DNA of 37,815 bases from Candidatus Izemoplasma sp. (GCA_007117835.1 SKFU01000088.1:1-37815); one strand, 5' to 3'. Counted from the stretch's first letter, positions 6,643 through 16,504 are shown. The notes: generated by a model not told the origin, from the sequence alone. A program made the numbers and translations.

Positions 6643-7425
6643 ATGAGAAAAATCATCGCTTTATGTTTAATCATTATCACTTTATTTTTAGTTACTGCAT
6701 GTCAAAAAAGACCACTCATGTTAGCGACGACTACGTCTCTTGAAAACAGTGGCCTATTGGCATATTTATTGCCTTATTTTGAACATGATACAGGCATTAC
6801 TGTCAATGTTGTCGCATTGGGAACTGGTGCGGTTTTATCGTTGGCTGAAAAGGGTGGTGCTGATGTCATTATTGTTCATGATTATGCACGCGAAATGGTT
6901 TTTATGAACGCTGGGTTTGGTGAAAAACGTGCCGAATTTATGTATAATGATTTCGTTTTTGTAGGTCCACACGCGATCGATGCGATGGACTTGAAAACAT
7001 TTTTACAAATGTTATTAGCCTCTCAAAGCTTTTACTCACGCGGTGATGATTCTGGCACCCATGCAAGAGAACGTTTTTTGTGGGAATATTTTGATTTAGA
7101 CATCCAAGATTTCGGTCTCAGATATCAAGAAGTTGGCCAAGGAATGGAATCGACATTAATGATGGCTTCCCATAAAAACATGTATACTTTGAGCGATCGC
7201 AGCACATATTTAGCAATGAAAGCCAACTTAAATCTCATGATTGTTTTTGAAAATCACGCGCTATTACATAACCCATATGCGATCATTAAAGTCGACCCAT
7301 CACGCCATGGACGAAGTGATGATGCGGCCAATCGTTTTTATGATTGGATGTTATCTAACAAAGCAAAGCAATTGATTACTCAATTTAAAATAAACAATGA
7401 CCAACTATTTTTCGTGTATGACTAG
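6643..7425 (+). CDS. tupA: Tungstate ABC importer, substrate-binding lipoprotein
   Basis: 260 residues with a lipoprotein signal (positive start, hydrophobic core, LVTAC lipobox, Cys20), so it is anchored outside the membrane. ATTTS (28-32) is the first oxyanion-binding segment of TupA/WtpA-like proteins; the later SRGDDSGTHARE segment supplies further ligand contacts. The TupA family binds tungstate with very high affinity and selects against molybdate, but the specificity here is inferred from family and the AOR next door. GGTGA lies 6 bases before the ATG, immediately after the riboswitch terminator. It is the first gene of an eight-gene operon. Confidence 0.9.
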   Translation: MRKIIALCLIIITLFLVTACQKRPLMLATTTSLENSGLLAYLLPYFEHDTGITVNVVALGTGAVLSLAEKGGADVIIVHDYAREMVFMNAGFGEKRAEFMYNDFVFVGPHAIDAMDLKTFLQMLLASQSFYSRGDDSGTHARERFLWEYFDLDIQDFGLRYQEVGQGMESTLMMASHKNMYTLSDRSTYLAMKANLNLMIVFENHALLHNPYAIIKVDPSRHGRSDDAANRFYDWMLSNKAKQLITQFKINNDQLFFVYD

Positions 7426-7436
7426 GAGGCTATTTC

Positions 7437-8120
7437 ATGATTGTTGATGGCTTTAAAGAAGCATTGCAACTACTTGTTTCACTTGATTCAGAAATAATTC
7501 AAATTATTGCGCTATCACTTGGCATTTCTTTACTTGCAACAGTAACTGCTGGTTTTTTTGCGACGTTGTTTGGGATATTAATCAGTATCACCACTTTTCC
7601 TTTTAAAAACCTCGTTAAGAAATTGATTTTTACATTTATGGGCATACCACCTGTCGTTCTTGGGCTCTTTGTTTTACTACTTTTGATTGGGCCTTTAAGC
7701 CATTTAAATTTAGTGTTTACTAAAACTGCAATGTACATCGCACAAACACTACTTGTCTTTCCCATTGTTGCTGGAAACATCATTATTTCAAGCGAAAAAA
7801 CCCAGCAAAATATTTTAGAAACCGCAACAACACTGGGTGCATCAAAATCAGATAAAATTTGGCTCATTGTAAAAGAAACCAAACCATTCATACTGCTGAG
7901 TTTAATGCTTGGTTTTTCAAGAGCAATTAGTGAGGTAGGCGCCGTGATGCTCGTTGGGGGAAACATCCGTGGTGAAACACGTGTTATTACCACGTTCATC
8001 GCACTTAACACGAATATGGGTAACTATGCATCATCCATCGCCATGGGTATAATTTTGCTTGGTTTAGCCTTCATAATCCATTCATTTATTGCTTCATTTA
8101 AAGGTGGTTTATATGATTAA
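7437..8120 (+). CDS. tupB: Tungstate ABC importer, permease
   Basis: 227 residues with about five membrane helices and the EAA-type cytoplasmic loop (ETATTLGASKSDKIWLIV, then AISEVGAVMLVGGNI), which docks the ATPase. It matches TupB permeases in length and in the GGNIRGETRVITT stretch. AGGAGG precedes the ATG. It starts 11 bases after tupA and overlaps tupC by 8 bases. It should form a homodimer in the membrane. Confidence 0.9.
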   Translation: MIVDGFKEALQLLVSLDSEIIQIIALSLGISLLATVTAGFFATLFGILISITTFPFKNLVKKLIFTFMGIPPVVLGLFVLLLLIGPLSHLNLVFTKTAMYIAQTLLVFPIVAGNIIISSEKTQQNILETATTLGASKSDKIWLIVKETKPFILLSLMLGFSRAISEVGAVMLVGGNIRGETRVITTFIALNTNMGNYASSIAMGIILLGLAFIIHSFIASFKGGLYD

Positions 8121-8712
8121 AATAGATAATTTGTCTGTTTGTTTTTCCAATATTGTCATTAATTACCCAAATAAAACGTTTAAAAAAAATAAAGCGACAT
8201 TTATTACTGGAAGAAATGGTGTTGGAAAAACGACTTTATTAAAAAGTCTTGCACGACTACTTAAATATGAAGGTTCGATAGCGTATCAAGGTGTTGCCAC
8301 CTATCTTTCACAGGAACCCACACTTTTTAACCGCAGTGTTTATGAAAACATTGTGTATCCTTTAAGAATTAGACAGTGTAACCTTGACCTGTATAACCCC
8401 GAAATTTTTACATATGCGAAAATGCTTGAACTAGATCATTTACTGTATCAGAACGCAAAAACATTGTCTTCTGGTGAGAAAATGAAAACAGCGTTTTTAC
8501 GCAGTATTATTTTCTCACCAGATTTGGTCTTACTTGATGAACCCACCACACATCTTGATATCGAGTCGATTGAGCAAATAACACAATTGATACAGACATT
8601 AAAAAAGACCATGACTTTTTTAATTATCAGTCATAACAAATCATTTCTCAGTGCACTCAAAGATGATGAATATTACCTAGGAGGTTCACATGTTCAACGT
8701 AAAAACGATTGA
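8113..8712 (+). CDS. tupC: Tungstate ABC importer, ATPase
   Basis: 199 residues starting MIKIDNLSVCF. This ATG is chosen over an in-frame ATG at 8089 because it has an AAAGGTGG site and overlaps the tupB stop by only 8 bases (ATGATTAA). Motifs are Walker A GRNGVGKT (33-40), signature LSSGE (118-122), Walker B DLVLLDE (137-143) and a switch histidine (ISHNKSF). It is a compact ABC ATPase without a regulatory TOBE domain, as usual for TupC. Its 3' end overlaps moeA by 23 bases. Confidence 0.9.
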   Translation: MIKIDNLSVCFSNIVINYPNKTFKKNKATFITGRNGVGKTTLLKSLARLLKYEGSIAYQGVATYLSQEPTLFNRSVYENIVYPLRIRQCNLDLYNPEIFTYAKMLELDHLLYQNAKTLSSGEKMKTAFLRSIIFSPDLVLLDEPTTHLDIESIEQITQLIQTLKKTMTFLIISHNKSFLSALKDDEYYLGGSHVQRKND

Positions 8713-9910
8713 TGAAACCAAAACATTATTAAGAAAGTTTACCCAAGATTATGGCTTGAAAACATTTAAAATAGATATCGATGCTGCACTTGGTTATGTC
8801 AGTGCTGAAACCGTTTACTCGCAGACTGATGTCCCTCATTTTAATCGTTCTACTGTCGATGGCTATGCTGTGTTTCATAATGTTGTGGCATTTGCAAGTG
8901 CGTCCTCTATTGTGCCACTTGCGATGCGTGGCATCGTTGAAATGGGGAAACCGTGTGATCTTTTACTCGATAACGAAAGTTGTGTTTATGTTCCAACTGG
9001 TGGTCATATACCTAACAATGCCACAGCCGTTGTGATGATAGAAAACACTGAAGTTTTGGGTGAGGATGTTTTAATTAAAAAACGTGCATCTAAGTGGGAT
9101 AATGTACTTTTAAAAGGTTCAGACATAAACCACGGTGCAGTTGTAATGAAACCAAACCAAGTGATTACAGACCGTTTAATTGGGGTTTTAAAAGCCACAG
9201 GGGTTCAAGCAGTGACTGTATTTAAACCACTAACAGCGTTAGTGATTTCTACCGGTGATGAAATCACAGATCGCTTGCCACTTAAAACGGGTAGAATTCT
9301 TGATATCAATACGCATACAGTTAAGCATTATCTGCATAAACATCATGTTCGTGTTGAAAAAACTGTTGTGATTGATGATAATTTCGCGGTCTATAAAGAG
9401 ACCGTCATAGAAGGGTTCAAGCAATACGATTTAGTCATTGCATCTGGTGGAAGTTCCGTGGGCACACATGATTACACCTTTGACATCATGCAATCACTGA
9501 ATGCTGAAATATTCGTTCATGGCATTAGCATTAAGCCTGGAAAGCCGACAATATTTGCCATGCATAACAATAAACTGTTTGTTGGTTTGCCTGGGCAACC
9601 AACAAGTGCATACATCGTTTTACATACGTTTTTTTCAACCATTTACGCAGGCATATTTCGGCTTAAAGATTCTTTGCCTGAGGCTTATCTTATTGCGAAA
9701 CTTACACAAAATGTCATGGGTTCCTTAGGAAGAACAACGGTTCAACTGGTCAAGATTTGTAATGACGATGAAATCTTAGTAACACCAATCCATGCAAAAT
9801 CTGGAATGATTGATGCATTAAGCACAGCGGATGGATACATTATTATTGATGCAGATTGTGAAGGCTACTCGGAAGGCGACAGCGTTCATGTTTATCGGTG
9901 GGGGGATTAG
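8690..9910 (+). CDS. moeA: Molybdopterin molybdenumtransferase (MoeA)
   Basis: 406 residues, the full MoeA length. MoeA hydrolyses adenylylated pterin and inserts the metal. Motifs seen are VPHFNRSTVDGYAV (48-61), ISTGDEI, the GGSSVGTHDYT phosphate loop and GISIKPGKPTIF. AGGAGG precedes the ATG inside tupC. The next gene is a second MoeA, starting directly on the base after this stop. Two MoeA copies are common where both Mo and W, or two pterin enzymes, are used; which metal each handles is unknown. Confidence 0.93.
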   Translation: MFNVKTIDETKTLLRKFTQDYGLKTFKIDIDAALGYVSAETVYSQTDVPHFNRSTVDGYAVFHNVVAFASASSIVPLAMRGIVEMGKPCDLLLDNESCVYVPTGGHIPNNATAVVMIENTEVLGEDVLIKKRASKWDNVLLKGSDINHGAVVMKPNQVITDRLIGVLKATGVQAVTVFKPLTALVISTGDEITDRLPLKTGRILDINTHTVKHYLHKHHVRVEKTVVIDDNFAVYKETVIEGFKQYDLVIASGGSSVGTHDYTFDIMQSLNAEIFVHGISIKPGKPTIFAMHNNKLFVGLPGQPTSAYIVLHTFFSTIYAGIFRLKDSLPEAYLIAKLTQNVMGSLGRTTVQLVKICNDDEILVTPIHAKSGMIDALSTADGYIIIDADCEGYSEGDSVHVYRWGD

Positions 9911-11800
9911 ATGAAACAAAATGTTTATTTGAAAAGCACGCCTTTAGAAAAAGTACTTAGAATCTTAAAATCGGAGTGTCCATTACACCAAAAAACTGAG
10001 CGAATCAACATAAAAAATAGTTTACATCGAATCACTTATGACCCGGTCATTGCTGAAGTGTCATCCCCTGTATTTAATGCCAGTGCGATGGATGGTGTTA
10101 TGGTTGTGGCCGCAATGACTGAGGAGGCAACTGAAACCAATCCTGTGACGCTTTCTGACCAAGATTTCGTCTATGTCAATACTGGAAATCCTGTTAATGA
10201 ACCCTATAACGCAGTGATAAAATTGGAAGACTTAATTGAGAACAATACCACGAATCGCGTAACCATTATCAAGTCTGCCTCACCTTATCAGCACATTCGA
10301 CCGATTGGTGAAGATGTGATTGAAAAAACAGTAATTTTGCCTAAGTATCATAAAATTAGACCGATTGATATTGCGGCAATGCTTGCGGGTGGCGTTGAGA
10401 CAATAACCGTTTTGGCAAAACCGAAAGTGTGTGTGATTCCAACGGGTGATGAAATCATACGTGATGTAAAAAAACTTACCCAAGGTAAAATTTTAGACTC
10501 AAACTCTTTTTATCTTGAAAACGAACTACTGTCATTGGGTGTTGATGTCACTATTCACGATATTGTTGCCGATGATTATCCTTATTTAGAATCGGTAATC
10601 ACAAATGCTTCACTGAACTACGACCTTGTTTTAATTGGTGCTGGAAGTAGTTCTGGATCTAAAGATTTTGCTAAATCTATCGTGGAAAAGCATGGACAAG
10701 TTTTTGTTCATGGCATTGCCATCAAACCAGGCAAACCGACAATCATAGGTAAAATTAATAACGCCACGGTCATTGGGTTGCCAGGTTATCCGGTATCGAC
10801 TTTTATTGCTTTTGAGTGCGTTGTAAAACCCCTGCTTTTTCACTACTTTCACCAACATCTTTCAAGACCATTATTGCAAGCTAAAATCACCGGTAAACTG
10901 GTTGGTTCGCTCGAGAGTGAAGAGTATGTGCGTGTCAAACTAAACAAAGTTAAGGACAACTTTATTGCCACCCCATTATCTCGGGGGGCCGGGGTTACAA
11001 CAAGTGTTGTACAGGCTGATGGTTTGCTGATTATACCACGCCATGTTGAGGGTTATGATGCGTATGAAAGCGTGAATGTTTGGCCACTTAAAACACTAGA
11101 AATGATTGAAAATACTATCACAGTAATTGGGTCACATGATATACTCTTAGATGAGATTGATGCGCTATTAAGACATTCAAACATCATACTTTCTAGCACA
11201 CATGTCGGTAGTTTTGGTGGTGTACAGGCGATTAAAACCGACGAATGTCATATTGCACCCATTCATTTACTTGATGCGTTTGGGCAGTATAATCGGTATG
11301 TTATTGATAAGTACCTAAGTAATGATTTTGTGATTATTCGTGGTGTTGATCGTATCCAAGGTTTATACACAAAAGCGTCGAACCCTAAAAACATTGGTTC
11401 AATTAGCGATTTAACGCGACAAGAAATTCGGTTTGTCAACAGACAACGCGGCAGTGGGACACGAATTTTTTTCGATAATCTACTAAAAACTAACGCCATT
11501 AAAACGCATTTAATACATGGTTACTCGTACGAACTACCCACACACACAATGGTTGCTTCTGCAATCAAAGAAGGCGCGTATGATGCTGGTGTGGGTATTG
11601 AAAGTGTTGCCAAACTCTATGGACTTAATTTTATCGAGTTGGGGGTTGAGCAATATGATTTTTTAGTTCATAAATCTCAATTGAAAACAAATAAAGTAAA
11701 AGCGTTCATCGCGGTGCTTAAAGGCGAGCAGTTCAAGCAAAAGATACTATCAATCGGAGGGTATCGCATCGAAGATATTGGTGAGATTATCCATGGGTGA
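9911..11800 (+). CDS. MoeA fused to a periplasmic-binding-protein-like domain
   Basis: 629 residues. The first 400 are a complete MoeA module: SPVFNASAMDGVMV, IPTGDEI, GAGSSSGSKDF, GIAIKPGKPTIIG and the C-terminal MoeA barrel ending near VNVWPL. From about residue 410 (VIGSHDILLDEID) to the end is a second domain of about 220 residues with RQRGSGTRIFFDNLL, GVGIESVAKLYGLNFIELG and related segments. This is the PBP-like fold (LysR effector/TupA-like) often found fused to MoeA. I infer that it presents or senses tungstate or molybdate in the cytoplasm. The ATG abuts the moeA stop, with GGGGGA as ribosome site; moaA follows after 9 bases. Confidence 0.9.
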   Translation: MKQNVYLKSTPLEKVLRILKSECPLHQKTERINIKNSLHRITYDPVIAEVSSPVFNASAMDGVMVVAAMTEEATETNPVTLSDQDFVYVNTGNPVNEPYNAVIKLEDLIENNTTNRVTIIKSASPYQHIRPIGEDVIEKTVILPKYHKIRPIDIAAMLAGGVETITVLAKPKVCVIPTGDEIIRDVKKLTQGKILDSNSFYLENELLSLGVDVTIHDIVADDYPYLESVITNASLNYDLVLIGAGSSSGSKDFAKSIVEKHGQVFVHGIAIKPGKPTIIGKINNATVIGLPGYPVSTFIAFECVVKPLLFHYFHQHLSRPLLQAKITGKLVGSLESEEYVRVKLNKVKDNFIATPLSRGAGVTTSVVQADGLLIIPRHVEGYDAYESVNVWPLKTLEMIENTITVIGSHDILLDEIDALLRHSNIILSSTHVGSFGGVQAIKTDECHIAPIHLLDAFGQYNRYVIDKYLSNDFVIIRGVDRIQGLYTKASNPKNIGSISDLTRQEIRFVNRQRGSGTRIFFDNLLKTNAIKTHLIHGYSYELPTHTMVASAIKEGAYDAGVGIESVAKLYGLNFIELGVEQYDFLVHKSQLKTNKVKAFIAVLKGEQFKQKILSIGGYRIEDIGEIIHG

Positions 11801-11809
11801 GGTGACGTT

Positions 11810-12754
11810 ATGATAGACCCGTTTAAACGAAATATTGATTATTTACGCGTTAGCGTTACTGAACGCTGTAATTTACGCTGCTTTTACTGTATGCCTGAAG
11901 AAGGCATTAAGAAGAAAGAACATAATGATATTTTAAGAGATGAAGACATCGTTAATGCTGTTAAAGCGGCGGTGAACTTAGGTCTAAAAAAGATTAGACT
12001 AACCGGTGGCGAACCTTTGGTACGCCGTGGGATCTACGAATTAATAAAGAAAATCTCTAACATTGATGGCGTTGAAGAAATTGATTTAACAACCAATGGT
12101 TTGTTGTTAAAAAATCAGATTAAACGGTTGAAAGCTGCTGGAATTAAACGGGTTAACTTGAGTTTAGATTCATTAAAACCAGACGTTTATAAAGCCATAA
12201 CACATTCAAACGTATCTTTAGATTATCACGCCATTATTAAAGAACTCATTGCGCATGATATGTTACCGATTAAGATTAATGCGGTTTTATTAAACGGAAT
12301 CAACGATAATGAAGTCGGTGACTTTATTGAACTGGCAAACACCTATGATATCCATGTTCGATTTATCGAACTCATGCCGATTGGGCATTTAAATTTCAAT
12401 TACAATACGCATTTCATTTCTAAGGCAGCCATTTTAGAGCGCCATCCGGCGTTGCAATTTGAACAAAAACATAAAATTGCTGAGTACTATACAGTGCCTG
12501 GAAAAAATGGAAAAATTGGTTTTATTAATCCCATGAGTAACCATTTTTGTAATCAGTGTAACCGCCTAAGACTCACAGCAGATGGTCATTTAAAGCCTTG
12601 TCTACACACAAATGAAGAAATCTCTATTAAGCATCTAGATTTTAATGAAATGGTGAAAACTTTTGAAAAAGCGATTCACAAAAAACCAGAAAAGCATCGT
12701 TTAAACGACAAGCAAAGGCCAATACATCGCTCGATGCATAAGATAGGAGGATAA
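11810..12754 (+). CDS. moaA: GTP 3',8-cyclase
   Basis: 314 residues. This radical SAM enzyme carries out the first step of pterin synthesis, making 3',8-cyclo-H2-GTP from GTP. The N-terminal cluster is CNLRCFYC (Cys20, Cys24, Cys27), with LTGGEP (64-69). The C-terminal, substrate-binding cluster is [14 protein letters not shown] (Cys247, Cys250) with Cys264. The essential C-terminal Gly-Gly is present. A GAGGTGACG site precedes the ATG; moaC starts 2 bases after the stop. Confidence 0.97.
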   Translation: MIDPFKRNIDYLRVSVTERCNLRCFYCMPEEGIKKKEHNDILRDEDIVNAVKAAVNLGLKKIRLTGGEPLVRRGIYELIKKISNIDGVEEIDLTTNGLLLKNQIKRLKAAGIKRVNLSLDSLKPDVYKAITHSNVSLDYHAIIKELIAHDMLPIKINAVLLNGINDNEVGDFIELANTYDIHVRFIELMPIGHLNFNYNTHFISKAAILERHPALQFEQKHKIAEYYTVPGKNGKIGFINPMSNHFCNQCNRLRLTADGHLKPCLHTNEEISIKHLDFNEMVKTFEKAIHKKPEKHRLNDKQRPIHRSMHKIGG

Positions 12755-12756
12755 CC

Positions 12757-13254
12757 ATGAAACTTTCACATATGAATCAAGAAGGCCGCGCATATATGGT
12801 CGATGTTTCTGATAAAGCTGTTACCAAACGAATTGCTAAAGCACAAGCAACAATACACATGAAACCACAGACTTTAAAACGGATACTTGATGGTGGTATT
12901 CATAAGGGCGATGTCTTAGCTGTGGCACAAGTTGCTGGCGTTCAAGCTGCTAAATCAACACATCATTTAATTCCAATGTGTCATCCTTTACAGTTAACGC
13001 ATGTTAATTTAGCGTTTTCTCAAAGTTTAAAACACAGCACACTCACACTCACAAGTACAGTTGCGACTGATGGTAAAACTGGTGTCGAAATGGAAGCACT
13101 CACCGCTGTAAGTGTTGCGGCATTAACTGTATATGATATGTGTAAAAGCATTGATCAATCAATGTGCATTAGAAACATATTATTGCTAGAAAAATCAGGT
13201 GGTAAGCAAGGCAACTTTAAATACCATAATCAGGAGGAAATTAACCATGGCTAA
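12757..13254 (+). CDS. moaC: Cyclic pyranopterin monophosphate synthase
   Basis: 165 residues, the normal MoaC length. It converts the MoaA product to cPMP (precursor Z). The [10 protein letters not shown] segment (about 70-79), [21 protein letters not shown] and the DMCK motif hold the known active-site residues. AGGAGG lies inside the moaA end. The stop overlaps the MOSC start by 8 bases (ATGGCTAA), suggesting coupled translation. Confidence 0.97.
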   Translation: MKLSHMNQEGRAYMVDVSDKAVTKRIAKAQATIHMKPQTLKRILDGGIHKGDVLAVAQVAGVQAAKSTHHLIPMCHPLQLTHVNLAFSQSLKHSTLTLTSTVATDGKTGVEMEALTAVSVAALTVYDMCKSIDQSMCIRNILLLEKSGGKQGNFKYHNQEEINHG

Positions 13255-13690
13255 AGTGATTTCAATTAATTTAAGCGAAAAAAAAGGTGTCATTAAGCAC
13301 CCAATTGAACACGGTGTTTTCAAAGATGATTTTGGGTTAGTTAATGATGCACACGCAGGAAAATGGCATCGACAAGTGAGTTTTTTGGGATTAGAAAGTT
13401 TTGATAAACTGGCTAAAATGGGCAATATTGATAACCTGAAACCTGGAATTTTTGCTGAAAATATTACGACAGAGGGCATTACTTTATACACACTCCCGAT
13501 TGGCACCAAACTTCGCATTGGCAATACCGAGCACGAAGTCACACAAATCGGTAAAGAATGCCATCATGGGTGTGAGATTTTTCATAAGGTTGGCGATTGT
13601 GTCATGCCACGAGAAGGCATCTTTACACGCGTAATTAAAGGTGGTATTGTTTATCCTGGAGATATCATTGAAGTGATTAGCGAGGTATAA
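13247..13690 (+). CDS. Small MOSC-domain protein
   Basis: 147 residues from the ATG at 13247 ([19 protein letters not shown]), chosen because CAGGAGGAAA lies just upstream; an upstream start at 13199 would lie deep in moaC without a site. MOSC features are [21 protein letters not shown] and [26 protein letters not shown] proteins carry or transfer sulfur to pterin-bound metals, or present the cofactor to enzymes; the cysteine in the CxxxC-type segment is the likely functional residue. It is the last gene of the riboswitch-led operon. Confidence 0.88.
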   Translation: MAKVISINLSEKKGVIKHPIEHGVFKDDFGLVNDAHAGKWHRQVSFLGLESFDKLAKMGNIDNLKPGIFAENITTEGITLYTLPIGTKLRIGNTEHEVTQIGKECHHGCEIFHKVGDCVMPREGIFTRVIKGGIVYPGDIIEVISEV

Positions 13691-13705
13691 TGGCTTCTAT
13701 AAAAT

Positions 13706-13758
13706 AAAAAAATGATTCATTTTGATCAGATAAAACCAAAATGAATCATTTTTTTTGC
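13706..13758. terminator. Terminator ending the tup-moa operon
   Basis: AATGATTCATTTTG pairs with CAAAATGAATCATT over a 12-base loop. An A-run on the left and eight Ts on the right could stop transcription from both sides. Confidence 0.9.
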
Positions 13759-13803
13759 ATAATGAAACTGAAATATCACTGAAAAAACAAACATGTTTAA
13801 GGC

Positions 13804-14418
13804 TTAATTACTCTGTTTTTTAGTGAAGACATTGTGATCAATAAACCAATGTTTTAATTGTTTTTCAAAGCTTAAAGATAAGTAAGATTTTGTGTCTTGA
13901 TTTACCGCACCAAATTGAATAAAAATTAGGATTTGTTCTAAAAATCCAATCATGAAAATAATCAATATAACACTTAGAAGCACTGATGTGTTAATAAAAA
14001 AAGACATTAACATCATACAATAAACAAATACTGCGTTGCTTCTCAAAATACGCGTGTGTAGTGTATACACCTTTTTGATGCGAATAAGTGGTACCAAAAA
14101 ACTTAATGCATAAACACTGAAAGCAGCGATTAAAAAATAACGATTTGAAAGAATTGCTTGCGGATATAAATAGTACAAGAAATATGCCACGGAAATATAA
14201 AAAAACATGTCAGCAATTGTATCGAGCGCTTTGCCTAACTGACTAACTTGGTTCCACTTTCTTGCCAAATACCCATCAAAGAAATCTGTTGACCCTAAGA
14301 TTGTAAATGATACGAAAAAATGTACTGGTCTGTCTTGCCATAAAAATATGTAAAGCGACGGCAAGAAAACCAATCGAGATAAGCTTAAACTGTTAGGAAC
14401 TGTCAATATTTTTTTCAT
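13804..14418 (-). CDS. CDP-alcohol phosphatidyltransferase family membrane protein
   Basis: 204 residues with about six helices. The catalytic signature is complete: DFFDGYLARKWNQVSQLGKA followed by LDTIAD, fitting DxxDGxxAR...GxxxDxxxD. The family transfers a phosphatidyl group from CDP-diacylglycerol to an alcohol acceptor (glycerol phosphate, inositol phosphate, serine and others). The acceptor cannot be told from the sequence, and a PgsA or phosphatidylinositol-phosphate synthase role are both possible. Its ATG has a GAGGG site. The promoter at 14457-14484 makes it a single-gene unit. Confidence 0.85.
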   Translation of the reverse strand: MKKILTVPNSLSLSRLVFLPSLYIFLWQDRPVHFFVSFTILGSTDFFDGYLARKWNQVSQLGKALDTIADMFFYISVAYFLYYLYPQAILSNRYFLIAAFSVYALSFLVPLIRIKKVYTLHTRILRSNAVFVYCMMLMSFFINTSVLLSVILIIFMIGFLEQILIFIQFGAVNQDTKSYLSLSFEKQLKHWFIDHNVFTKKQSN

Positions 14419-14456
14419 TATATCCCTCTATGAAATATCGTGTTTGATATCGTTAG

Positions 14457-14484
14457 TGTATACCAGTAGTCTATTAAAAGTCAA
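14457..14484 (-). promoter_or_regulatory. Promoter of the CDP-alcohol phosphatidyltransferase gene
   Basis: TTGACT (14484-14479), 16 bases, TATACA (14462-14457), with an extended TGG before the -10 box. Confidence 0.6.
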
Positions 14485-14567
14485 CCAGTGTACTCGTCAA
14501 TAATGAAGAGTCAATCCTTGACACAGCCGATAATTTTGCCATATAACCGATATCTTTCCGTTAAGAA

Positions 14568-14602
14568 AAAACTCAAACCGCTTAAATCGCTGTTTGAGTT
14601 TT
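14568..14602 (-). terminator. Terminator at the end of the katA-ybaN unit
   Basis: AAAACTCAAAC pairs with GTTTGAGTTTT. On the minus strand the second arm runs into TTTTTTCTT. The final codons and stop of the YbaN-like gene lie in the first arm and loop. Confidence 0.8.
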
Positions 14603-15013
14603 CATTTCAGTTTGTTTTCGGTATAACATTTGTTCCTTTTTTAATGTTTTTAACATCAATAAATGGATGGTTACAGCAGCACCAATGACAATGAGAATGA
14701 TGGTTACATAAGTGCGTTCAACAATAATCATACTAAATACCATTGTCGTCCATAATAAGATGATGGCACCAACTTTTGTTTTTAAGTCAATGGCTTTATA
14801 TGTGATATAACTATAAATGTAAATGCCGAATATTTTATGATGAATCAGCCAATCATATCTTTTTTTCGAGCTTTTAACGTAGCAGTATGCACCAAGCAAT
14901 AAGAAAGGTGTTGTCGGCAATAAAGGCAATATAATACCAAGCGCACCTAAAACTACAGATAGTGTTCCGCCAAGAATCAGCAGACTGTTTTTCAGCTTAC
15001 TTGATTGCTTCAT
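14582..15013 (-). CDS. YbaN/DUF454-family inner-membrane protein
   Basis: 143 residues. The [20 protein letters not shown] segment followed by a short loop with [13 protein letters not shown] is the mark of the YbaN (DUF454) family, small membrane proteins of unknown function. Three to four helices are visible. The ATG at 15013 is preferred to the in-frame TTG at 15016. It overlaps the end of katA by 17 bases and has no clear ribosome site, so translation is probably coupled to catalase. Confidence 0.8.
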   Translation of the reverse strand: MKQSSKLKNSLLILGGTLSVVLGALGIILPLLPTTPFLLLGAYCYVKSSKKRYDWLIHHKIFGIYIYSYITYKAIDLKTKVGAIILLWTTMVFSMIIVERTYVTIILIVIGAAVTIHLLMLKTLKKEQMLYRKQTEMKTQTAI

Positions 15014-16463
15014 CAAGCGGTATGTTCAGTGCTTTGGCGACACCTTCACCATACGCCTTATCTGCAAGATAGCAGTGCTTAATATGACGCAGTTTAATGG
15101 CTTTAGGTATATCACCCATATTGCGTGCTGTATTCATAAATAATCGCGCTTGTTCTTCTTGTGGTAATAAACGAAAGAGTTGACCTGGTTGCGTAAAGTA
15201 ATCTGTATCATCTTCTCTAAAATCATAATTGTAGGCATCACCTTCTAAGGCTAGCGGTGGTTCTTTTAACGCTTTTGAGTCATCCCACTCTTCTTCACTG
15301 TTTGGCCAGTAACCCACGCGACCATTCGCATTGTCATCCACACGCATCATGCCGTCACGATGATAGCTGTTGGCTTTGTTTTTTGGCGCATTCACAGGAA
15401 TCGAGGCATGATTAACTCCCAAGCGATAACGTTGTGCATCACCATAAGAAAATAGTCTACCTTGTAACATTCGGTCTGGTGAAAACCCTATTCCAGGTAC
15501 GATGTTGGCAGGATTAAACGCGGCTTGTTCAACATCTCGGAAATAGTTTCCAGGGTTTTTATTGAGTTCAAAATACCCGACTTGAATTAATGGATAATCG
15601 CTTTTATACCAAACTTTTGTTAAATCAAATGGATTGGTTGGATGATTTACAGCTTGTGCTTCAGTCATGACTTGAATGTACATTGTCCAACGTGGATAGT
15701 CTTTGTTATCAATGGCAGTTAATAAATCATGTTGATGGGATTCACGGTCTTTCCCAATTAGCATTTCCGCGGCCTCATCGGTAAGATATTCTATCCCTTG
15801 ATTAGTTTTTAAATGGAATTTAACCCATACTCTTTCATTATTACTATTAATCATGCTATAAGTATGTGAACCATACCCGTTCATATGTCGATAGGTCTTA
15901 GAAATACCACGATCACTCATGGTTATGGTCACTTGATGCAACGCTTCGGGTAACAAAGTCCAGAAGTCCCAATTGTTCTTCGCACTACGCTCATTGGTGT
16001 AAGGATCACGTTTAACGGCTCTGTTTAAATCAGGAAAACGGTGTGGGTCACGAATAAAAAACACTGGCGTGTTATTTCCGACCAAATCCCAATTGCCTTC
16101 TTCTGTGTAAAACTTCATTGCGAAACCACGAATATCGCGTTCAGCATCGGCTGCGCCCCGCTCACCAGCAACGGTAGAGAAACGAACAAACATTGGTGTT
16201 TCTTTGCCAATTTCAGAAAATATGCTGGCTTTGGTGTATTTGGTAATATCGTGAGTAACCACAAACTGACCAAACGCGCCCGAGCCCTTAGCATGCATGC
16301 GACGTTCAGGAATTACTTCTCTATCAAAATGCGCAAGTTTTTCTAAATACCAAACATCTTGTAACAACATTGGACCACGTTTGCCCGCGGTCATTGCATT
16401 TTCATTGTCTGGTACTGGTGCCCCCACATAATTTGTTAACTTAGGTTTTTTAGTTTTCGGCAT
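14997..16463 (-). CDS. katA: Monofunctional haem catalase
   Basis: 488 residues, the small-subunit clade 3 size. It breaks hydrogen peroxide into water and oxygen. His57 lies in [14 protein letters not shown]-like context ([20 protein letters not shown]), Asn130 in [13 protein letters not shown], and the haem-ligand Tyr340 in [14 protein letters not shown]. The AAGGAGGATAT site is strong and the promoter is at 16505-16533. Presence of catalase beside an oxygen-sensitive AOR pathway suggests an organism that meets oxygen at times. Confidence 0.98.
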   Translation of the reverse strand: MPKTKKPKLTNYVGAPVPDNENAMTAGKRGPMLLQDVWYLEKLAHFDREVIPERRMHAKGSGAFGQFVVTHDITKYTKASIFSEIGKETPMFVRFSTVAGERGAADAERDIRGFAMKFYTEEGNWDLVGNNTPVFFIRDPHRFPDLNRAVKRDPYTNERSAKNNWDFWTLLPEALHQVTITMSDRGISKTYRHMNGYGSHTYSMINSNNERVWVKFHLKTNQGIEYLTDEAAEMLIGKDRESHQHDLLTAIDNKDYPRWTMYIQVMTEAQAVNHPTNPFDLTKVWYKSDYPLIQVGYFELNKNPGNYFRDVEQAAFNPANIVPGIGFSPDRMLQGRLFSYGDAQRYRLGVNHASIPVNAPKNKANSYHRDGMMRVDDNANGRVGYWPNSEEEWDDSKALKEPPLALEGDAYNYDFREDDTDYFTQPGQLFRLLPQEEQARLFMNTARNMGDIPKAIKLRHIKHCYLADKAYGEGVAKALNIPLDEAIK

Positions 16464-16504
16464 ATATCCTCCTTATTTTTTTGTGCTTTAGCACTTATAC
16501 CTTA

